A program made the position numbers and the translations under genes. From Mycobacterium sp. E1214 (GTDB lineage: Bacteria; Actinomycetota; Actinomycetes; Mycobacteriales; Mycobacteriaceae), in NCBI RefSeq assembly GCF_001666755.1, contig NZ_LZJC01000026.1:1-58633 (forward strand): DNA of 58,633 bases, read 5' to 3'. How positions within the stretch are numbered: position 1 is the first letter of the stretch; each line of letters starts with the position of its first letter. Positions 53,128 through 58,633 of this stretch are shown one piece after another. A model generated the notes under the pieces. That model did not search any database. It was not told the DNA's origin and saw nothing but the letters and a program-made list of their open reading frames with translations.

Positions 53128-53669
53128 CCCGCATCCCGTACCGCCGTCCCGAGGACATGACCGAACAAGCCCGCGAATTGACCGCGCGCCGCGGCAATCT
53201 CAACGTCTACCGGGCGCTGGCCAACGCCGACAAGGTCTTCACCGGCTGGATGCTCGCCGGCGACGCCGCCCTGAACAGCCCGGTGCTACCGCGACGGCTT
53301 CGAGAACTCATCGTCCTGCGCACCGCCTCCCTCATGGACTGCGCCTACGAGCTCGGTCAGCACCGGGACGTCGCTTTGACCGCCGGCCTCGACACCGCAG
53401 CCATCGAGGCGGTGGTCTCCGAATCGGACTGGCAAACATACGGTTTCGATTCGACGGAGCTCGCAGTACTGCACCTGGTGACTGAGTTGGTTACCACCCG
53501 AGGCGTGCAGGCCCCGCTATTCGAGCAGGTGCACACCGCGCTGGGTTCGGAAGCCGCAGTCGAGGCGCTGATGGTGGTCAACCGGTACGCGGGCCTGGCG
53601 CTGATGCTCAACGCGCTCGAGGTCGACCTCGACGACACCGCGCGGCTGCCGATGCCGCCGACGGGCTGA
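53124..53669 (+). CDS. Carboxymuconolactone decarboxylase family protein 2
   Basis: 181 residues, ATGA overlap with the first CMD gene and clearly paralogous to it: LPRRLRELIVLRTASLMDCA, then YELGQHRDVALTAGL. The first position of the AhpD CxxC is a Cys (MDCAYE), but the second is absent. Two coupled CMD paralogs suggest a heteromeric complex. The lost upstream gene was probably a third member of the operon. Function unknown. Confidence 0.85.
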   Translation: MTRIPYRRPEDMTEQARELTARRGNLNVYRALANADKVFTGWMLAGDAALNSPVLPRRLRELIVLRTASLMDCAYELGQHRDVALTAGLDTAAIEAVVSESDWQTYGFDSTELAVLHLVTELVTTRGVQAPLFEQVHTALGSEAAVEALMVVNRYAGLALMLNALEVDLDDTARLPMPPTG

Positions 53670-53724
53670 CGCGTTCCGCCGAACAACCCGGCCGCGCCGC
53701 GCAACCTCCCGTAGCCTTCTGACC

Positions 53725-54288
53725 GTGGTCTTGCGGAAATACCTCCGCCCGCCTGTCAGTCGACGATTCGCTGCAAGCGGGGGACACGGTGCTCGCCGAG
53801 GAGGGCGTGCGTGCACTCAAAGTGGAACGCCTCTGCCCCGAGGCAGGCGTCACTTGTGGCAGCTTCTACTGGCACTTCCAAGACATCAAGCATTACCGCT
53901 GCGCGCTCGTCGACTCCTGGAAGGAGTTCCTGGAGCGTTACCGCCGGTCGCTGGCCGAGGTGCGAGGCCTCCCGCCGCGAGAACGCCTGTCCGCCATGAT
54001 GATCACGTTGGTCAGCCCCCAACACTGAATACTCGAACGCGCGATGCGCGAGTGGGCGCGCTTCACCGCCGCCGCCGCCAATGTCCGGTCCGCCGACCGG
54101 CGCTTCTGCGCACCGTCGCAAAGGCCCACAGCGACTACGGATTCGGCACCGACGACGCCAAGCTGCGCGCAGAACTCACCTTCGACGCGGGCATCGGGTT
54201 GCTGCACCTCACCACCTCGGCCGAGGAGGCGCAGACGGCGGCCCAGCGTGAACGCTTCCTGGACCTGATACTGCTCGATCCGAAGTAG
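53725..54288 (+). pseudogene. TetR-family regulator, broken by an in-frame stop and frameshifts
   Basis: The plus-strand frame at 53789 reads VLAEEGVRALKVERLCPEAG, then VTCGSFYWHFQDIKHY, a TetR helix-turn-helix, and continues to LSAMMITLVSPQH before a TGA at 54026-54028. Past that stop the same frame still reads ILERAMREWARFTAAAANVR, suggesting a Trp codon became a stop. Near 54110 the frame shifts to one ending LRTVAKAHSDYG and TFDAGIGLLHLTTSAEE at 54288. The start is also unclear. The gene is a non-functional relic between the CMD genes and the acyltransferase. Confidence 0.75.
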
Positions 54289-54370
54289 GTGCACGCCCGC
54301 GCCCGCCGGCTAAAGCCTTGTCGGGTCAGTCGCCGTCTGAACGAAACCCCGCCGGGATACGTCTGCATGA

Positions 54371-55666
54371 GTGGACACCAAGAGTCCGGCGATAGGAGAA
54401 TCGGTGACGGCGCAACGCACCCCACACGATCCACCCGCAGTCCTCGTTCGCCCCCTCGGCGCGTCTGAGCGGGTATTTTACCGCTTCTCAGAACGCAATC
54501 CGGCGCATCACGTCGCGGTCGCGGAGTTCGCCGAGCCGCTGCCCGTCGACGGGTTGAGGTCAGCGCTGGGCGCCGTCCAACGACGGCACCCGTTGCTGTC
54601 CGTGCACGTCGAGGACCGCCCGGACACCCGGCTGGGCTTCTATCGCGAACCGACCGTCGCACCCATTCCGTTGACCACCCGCCGCAGCGCGGACCCGTCG
54701 TGGGAAGCCGCCGCGGCCGACGAGCTGACCCGCCCGTTCGACCGATCGCAGGCGCCGTTGATGCGGGCGTTGTTGCTGCAGGCACAACCGCGCAGCACGC
54801 TGCTACTGACCTTCGATCACACGCTCGCGGACGGGATTTCGACCATGTTCGTCCTGCGCGACGTGCTGCGCGCGCTCAACGGCCAGACGCTGTCCGAACT
54901 GGCGCTGCGGCTTCCGCAGGAGCGCCTCATCGATGACGCGCTCGGGGACGTCGAGGCCTACGATCCCGCCGCGCAGCCGCAGGATCCAAGGATGCTGAGG
55001 GCCAACGTGTTTCGGCACTTCGACGGCGCACCGACCAATGTGCGCACCATGGCGCTGTCGGCCTGGGACACCGCGCGGTTGGTGGGGCGCTGCCGCACGG
55101 AACGGACCACCGTGCACGCGGCGCTGGTGGCCGCGATGTCCCGGGTGCGGGCCGTCGAGTGCGGGGAAGACTTTGTGCGCACGCTCAACCCGATCAATTG
55201 CCGAGCGCTGATGGGCGTCGGGGACGATTGCGGCATGTTCATTCAGTCGGTGACGACCGGAATCGCGCCGCTGAGCGGAACACCGTTCTGGGAGCAGGCG
55301 CGCGAGACGACCGCCCAGCTGGATCTGGCCCGGGCGCCCCGCGGCATCCGCACGCTGGCGATGGCCGGCGAGCAGCTGATGACGGTCGACGCGGACACCG
55401 ACCGGGCCGAGGAACTGTTCGGCCGGCTGTGCCCGTGGGAATTGCTCATCACCAACCTGGGCGTCCAGCACTTCGACGGCATCGGCCCGCTGCGGCCCAC
55501 GGCGGTGTGGGCGCCGGTGGTGCAGAGCCAGACCGTCGGCGAGTACGTCACCGGCGTGACCACCTACGAAGGTCAACTGCGGATGGCGACGTGCGGCTAC
55601 AGCGTGCCCTCGACCTTCCTCAAGAGCGTCGCGGAGACCCTGCTGGCCGCGGTCGAACAACCCTGA
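54371..55666 (+). CDS. Condensation-domain acyltransferase (PapA-like)
   Basis: 431 residues from a GTG; a second in-frame GTG at 54404 is possible. The acyl-transfer motif HTLADG (HxxxDG, 150-155) is in the N-terminal half. The C-terminal half has the LNPINCRALMGVGDDCGMF and PWELLITNLGV segments expected of the CAT/condensation fold seen in PapA5 and alcohol acyltransferases. It would move an acyl group from a thioester to a hydroxyl, perhaps on a cell-envelope lipid. No polyketide synthase gene is nearby, so the substrate is open. The amidase gene follows after 19 nt. Confidence 0.82.
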   Translation: MDTKSPAIGESVTAQRTPHDPPAVLVRPLGASERVFYRFSERNPAHHVAVAEFAEPLPVDGLRSALGAVQRRHPLLSVHVEDRPDTRLGFYREPTVAPIPLTTRRSADPSWEAAAADELTRPFDRSQAPLMRALLLQAQPRSTLLLTFDHTLADGISTMFVLRDVLRALNGQTLSELALRLPQERLIDDALGDVEAYDPAAQPQDPRMLRANVFRHFDGAPTNVRTMALSAWDTARLVGRCRTERTTVHAALVAAMSRVRAVECGEDFVRTLNPINCRALMGVGDDCGMFIQSVTTGIAPLSGTPFWEQARETTAQLDLARAPRGIRTLAMAGEQLMTVDADTDRAEELFGRLCPWELLITNLGVQHFDGIGPLRPTAVWAPVVQSQTVGEYVTGVTTYEGQLRMATCGYSVPSTFLKSVAETLLAAVEQP

Positions 55667-55685
55667 CGATTGCTACCATCGCGCC

Positions 55686-56447
55686 GTGAGCCGGCCGCGA
55701 TCGTTCGCGCGGCGCGACCTGTTGAGACTCGCCGGGTCCGCGCCGGTGATCTTGGGCGCCGGCGCGCTGCTGCCCACCCCGCGGGCGGCGGCCGGGGTGG
55801 CCGGATCGGCGGTGTTCCTCGACCCGGGCCACAACGCGGTCAACGACGCCTCCATCAACCAGCAGGTCACCAACGGCCGCGGCGGCACCAAGCCGTGCAA
55901 CACCTCGGGCACCGCCGCCGCCGACGGCTACCCCGAGCACGCGTTCACCTGGGCCGTAGTGGCGCTCATCAACGACGCGCTCACCCAGATGGGCGTGCGA
56001 ACCCAGCTGTCGCGCGACAGCGACGGCGGCGTCGGACCCTGCATCGACCAGCGCGCCGCGGCGGCCAACGCCATGCGCCCCGACGCGATCGTCAGCGTGC
56101 ACGCCGACGGCGGACCGCCGTCGGGCAGCGGCTTCCACGTCAACTACTCCGCGCCGCCGCTCAACGACGTCCAGGCCGGCCCCTCCGTTGCGCTCGCGCA
56201 CGCGATGCGGGACGCGCTGGCGCAGGCCGGGTTCGCCCCGGCAACCTATATCGGCTCGGACGGCCTTTACGGCCGCGACGACCTCGCGGGACTGAATCTC
56301 GCCCAGTATCCGGCGGTCCTGGTCGAACTCGGCAACATGAAAAACGCGGGCGAGGCGGCGCTGATGGAAAGCCCGGACGGGCGCGCGCGCTACGCCGCGG
56401 CGGTGACGCAGGGGATCGTCGCCTTTCTCAACGGCAGGGCCGGATAA
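55686..56447 (+). CDS. ami1: N-acetylmuramoyl-L-alanine amidase (Amidase_3, Ami1-like)
   Basis: 253 residues from a GTG. A Tat-like signal (FARRDLLRLAGSAPVILGAG) precedes the catalytic domain. Zinc ligands His49 (DPGHN), Glu84 (GYPEHAF) and His139 (SVHADG), and catalytic Glu214 (VELGNMKN), are all in place. It cleaves the amide bond between MurNAc and the stem peptide in the cell wall. The DPGHNAVNDASINQQV region and a Cys pair closely match M. tuberculosis Ami1 (Rv3717). The symbol assumes orthology, and a paralog is possible. Confidence 0.88.
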   Translation: MSRPRSFARRDLLRLAGSAPVILGAGALLPTPRAAAGVAGSAVFLDPGHNAVNDASINQQVTNGRGGTKPCNTSGTAAADGYPEHAFTWAVVALINDALTQMGVRTQLSRDSDGGVGPCIDQRAAAANAMRPDAIVSVHADGGPPSGSGFHVNYSAPPLNDVQAGPSVALAHAMRDALAQAGFAPATYIGSDGLYGRDDLAGLNLAQYPAVLVELGNMKNAGEAALMESPDGRARYAAAVTQGIVAFLNGRAG

Positions 56448-56831
56448 CGAGGGCCGCAACGTCGGGCCCCGGCTGTCGGCAGCTAACGGCAAACGGGGAC
56501 TGAGTGCGCCTTTGAGCAGCCCGCATACTACCCCCGCGGCTCCATTGGCTAATGGGCACCGACGCCTCGCCGGGAGCATCGTGGCCGCGGGCTAAATTGC
56601 GCGACGGTGCGGGCCCCCACTATATGTAGCAGTACCGATAAGCGCTTCTCGGAGAAAAACCGTGAGCCGTGCCAGCACCGACTAAGTTTGATTTGTTGCG
56701 GTGGGAAGTCACGACTTATCGGGCGGCCAGTGGCACGGTCAATATCGCGGCACGGGCGCCCAGACGGAAAGTGGATGGCAACTGATGAGGGGGATTGGTG
56801 AAGCGGTCCGGCCCTACAGTCAGGGACTCGC
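56448..56831. other. 384-nt intergenic region with no gene seen
   Basis: Between the amidase stop and the first Pro/Gly-rich membrane protein. It has an A/T-richer central part (about 56620-56700) and a small palindrome AAGCGCTT (56639-56646), a plausible promoter zone for 56832. No convincing ORF or RNA gene is seen on either strand. Confidence 0.4.
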
Positions 56832-57506
56832 ATGACGCATAGCGGCGGCTACCAAGACCCCTTCGGCGGCGACCCCTTCGGTGGGAGCGGCCCCCAAAGC
56901 CCCACCTTCGGCCAGTCGGGAAGCATGCCCACGGCGTCCACCGGCTTCCCGTCCCAGCCGAAACAAGAGGTCAACACGCTGGCCACGCTGTCGGCCGTTT
57001 TCGCGTTTCTGTTCGCCCCGGCCGGCGCGGCGCTGGGCCACGTGGCGCTGTCACAGATTCGGCAACGCCAACAGAGGGGCCGCGACCGCGCGATCTTCGG
57101 GCTGACGGCCTCCTACCTGATCATCGCGCTGGCCGTCGTCGGGTTGGTGGTGTGGCTGGTGACCGGTGACCACTCCGGGCCGAGCAACGCCTCGCGCACG
57201 CCGTCGGCCACCAGCTACGCCGCCCCGCCCCCGCCGCGGACCACGGTGATCACCCAGCCGCCGGCGCAGCGGCCGACGGTGTCGGTCAGCAACCTGCGGG
57301 TGGGCGACTGCATTGAGGTGCAGCAGAACAAGCCCGACCCCTCGGAGAACGCGGACTTCATCACCATCTATCCCGTCGCCTGCGAAGTGCGCGAGGGCGT
57401 GCTGCAGGTCACGCAGTTGCTGTCGACCGAGAGCTGCAAGACACCCACCACGCTGTGGAACCACGACAAGACGGTCTTCGCGTGCATCGTCGACTTCAAG
57501 GGTTGA
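56832..57506 (+). CDS. DUF4190 membrane protein with septum-formation-like C-terminal domain, 1
   Basis: 224 residues. A Gly/Pro/Ser-rich cytoplasmic N-terminus (repeats of PFGGD type) is followed by two hydrophobic helices (about 50-110) with the DUF4190 GHVALSQIRQRQQRGRDRAI loop between them. A Thr/Pro linker then leads to an outer domain VGDCIEVQQ, YPVACEVREG and CKTPT with conserved-looking cysteines, as in Septum_form proteins. The topology implies an extracytoplasmic globular domain. Function unknown, possibly envelope or division related. The paralog at 57511 follows after 4 nt. Confidence 0.82.
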   Translation: MTHSGGYQDPFGGDPFGGSGPQSPTFGQSGSMPTASTGFPSQPKQEVNTLATLSAVFAFLFAPAGAALGHVALSQIRQRQQRGRDRAIFGLTASYLIIALAVVGLVVWLVTGDHSGPSNASRTPSATSYAAPPPPRTTVITQPPAQRPTVSVSNLRVGDCIEVQQNKPDPSENADFITIYPVACEVREGVLQVTQLLSTESCKTPTTLWNHDKTVFACIVDFKG

Positions 57507-57510
57507 GCTG

Positions 57511-58182
57511 ATGTATCCCGGTGACGATCCCTTCGCTCCGCAGGGCGGCGACCCCTTCGGCGGACCACCTCCCACCGTGTCCTACGGTGGCGGGCCCACC
57601 GGCCCAATCGGATACACGACACCGCCCGGTGTGCCCTTCGGTGGGACGCCGCCACGCGCCGACTACAACACGCTCGCGGTACTCTCGCCGGTCTTCGGCG
57701 TGATCGTGCCGCCCGCCGGCGCCATCATGGGCCACCTGGCGTTGCCGCGCATCAGGCGCACCGGCGAGCGGGGACGTCCGGCCGCGATCGCCGGCATCGT
57801 CATTGGTTACGCGATGTGTGCGCTGCTGATCATCGGCGGCATCTACTGGGGCACCCGCCCGAGCGCCTCGTCGACGACGGCCGCGACCAGCTCGAGCGCC
57901 CCCGTGCCGATCGCCCCGTCGACCGTCACGTCGGTGGCGCCGCAGACCACCCCCGACCGGCCCAAGCTCGACCTGGCGACCGTGCCGCTGGGAACCTGCG
58001 TCGAAATCCAATTGCGCAACAGCTCCGGTAACGACGCGCTGGACCTCTACCAAGTCGACTGTGAACACCGCGAAGGCGTCTACACCGTGACGACGCGGGT
58101 CAAGGCCAGCAACCAATGCCGATCGACCTACGTGGCCGCGCCCCCCGACCATTCCTTCGCGCTGTGCCTGAACCCGTTCTGA
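57511..58182 (+). CDS. DUF4190 membrane protein with septum-formation-like C-terminal domain, 2
   Basis: 223 residues from the ATG at 57511; an in-frame extension upstream lies inside the previous gene and is rejected. Same plan as its neighbour: a Gly/Pro-rich N-terminus (PGDDPFAPQGGDPFGG), two membrane helices around GHLALPRIRRTGERGRP, a Thr/Ser-rich linker, then LGTCVEIQL, YQVDCEHREG and NQCRSTY with matching cysteines. It is a tandem duplication of the 56832 gene, with moderate divergence. It probably forms an operon with it and with the next gene. Confidence 0.82.
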   Translation: MYPGDDPFAPQGGDPFGGPPPTVSYGGGPTGPIGYTTPPGVPFGGTPPRADYNTLAVLSPVFGVIVPPAGAIMGHLALPRIRRTGERGRPAAIAGIVIGYAMCALLIIGGIYWGTRPSASSTTAATSSSAPVPIAPSTVTSVAPQTTPDRPKLDLATVPLGTCVEIQLRNSSGNDALDLYQVDCEHREGVYTVTTRVKASNQCRSTYVAAPPDHSFALCLNPF

Positions 58183-58192
58183 GGCACCGTCC

Positions 58193-58633
58193 ATGAGCTC
58201 ACCAAACCCCTTCGACTTCAGCGACTTTGGGCCCAGCAAGCAGGGGCCGGGTGCGCCGCGGCCGCCGGCCCAGGGCCAACCCGGGGGCGGCTTCTCGGCC
58301 GGTTTCGATCCGTGGGCCAACCAACGGCCCCCCGCTACAGGCCCGCAACCCACGGGACCGTTCGCCGCCGCTGACCCGACGGCGTTCGACCCGACGGCCG
58401 GGCGCGACACGTTCGGCCAGCTGACGCCCGGCCCGGCGGCACTGGGCGCGCTCACCACCACCCGCCCGCCGCTGGTGTGGTTCGCGGTGGCGCTGGCGCT
58501 CGCCCTGGCCGGCGCGGCGCTGGCCGGCCTGAGCGCGTTGAGCGGCCCGACGATCGCGGCGGCCGCGGCGGGCTGGCTGTTGGCGGGGCCGCTCGCCATC
58601 GGCGCGCTGGCCGTGTTCAGCCGGGTCGACACC
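58193..58633 (+). CDS. Pro/Gly-rich membrane protein, partial at window edge
   Basis: Open from the ATG at 58193 to the window end (147 codons, no stop). The N-terminus is low-complexity Gly/Pro/Gln (NPFDFSDFGPSKQGPGAPRP), followed from about residue 92 by a long hydrophobic region (LVWFAVALALALAGAALAGL, then AAAAGWLLAGPLAIGALAVF), so one or two membrane helices are already visible. It starts 10 nt after the second DUF4190 gene and probably shares its operon. The family cannot be judged from this part. Confidence 0.7.
   Translation, partial: MSSPNPFDFSDFGPSKQGPGAPRPPAQGQPGGGFSAGFDPWANQRPPATGPQPTGPFAAADPTAFDPTAGRDTFGQLTPGPAALGALTTTRPPLVWFAVALALALAGAALAGLSALSGPTIAAAAAGWLLAGPLAIGALAVFSRVDT

Overview
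The window looks like a slow-growing Mycobacterium chromosome, probably close to the M. avium complex. This is inferred from GC-rich coding sequence, GTG and TTG starts, and proteins typical of mycobacteria: the sirA-cysH-che1 sulfite/APS reduction operon, YjcE-type and LipM-type neighbours, a CFP21-like cutinase, an Ami1-like amidase and DUF4190/septum-formation-like membrane proteins.

Layout. Positions 1-13549 are core chromosome: a partial AAA ATPase, a Na+/H+ antiporter, an MFS transporter, a chagasin-like lipoprotein, an esterase, a lone HicB-like protein, a LysR regulator, sirA-cysH-che1, a phytanoyl-CoA-dioxygenase-like protein, an SDR, and a DUF1707 membrane protein divergent from a TetR regulator. 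At about 13970 a broken cytochrome P450 remnant abuts unrelated DNA, which I read as the left edge of a roughly 37-kb accessory island. Positions 13968-18600 hold an XRE-type regulator between a small unknown gene and an ankyrin-like gene, then an ADP-ribosylglycohydrolase/phosphatase fusion. The two genes flanking the regulator each carry a near-identical structured leader of about 157 nt, with compensatory base changes in one helix.

Positions 18760-50590 are a defence island: a TM0106/Dna2-like nuclease-helicase; an SspE-like DUF262/DUF1524 protein; sspABCD for single-strand DNA phosphorothioation; a tightly coupled cassette of SF2 helicase, GHKL ATPase, small winged-helix protein, PLD-family nuclease and YbjN-like protein; a phosphorothioation-associated methyltransferase; small unknown genes; a 2122-residue HEPN/DUF4011/helicase/nuclease protein; and a Rad50-like ATPase translationally coupled to a small helical protein. 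Much of 18.7-41 kb is visibly less GC-rich than the flanks.

The right side returns to core-like sequence from about 51.6 kb: a cutinase, a remnant feeding into two coupled carboxymuconolactone-decarboxylase-family genes, a TetR pseudogene, a PapA-like acyltransferase, an amidase and three Pro/Gly-rich membrane proteins.

How the genes work together (inference). SspABCD would mark self DNA with sulfur. SspE and the helicase-GHKL-wHTH-PLD-YbjN cassette would be two alternative effectors reading or depending on that mark, the second resembling the reported SspFGH concept. The DUF4011 and Rad50-like loci look like independent defence units. The most novel signals are the duplicated structured leader and the C-terminal domain shared by the GHKL protein and its small partner.
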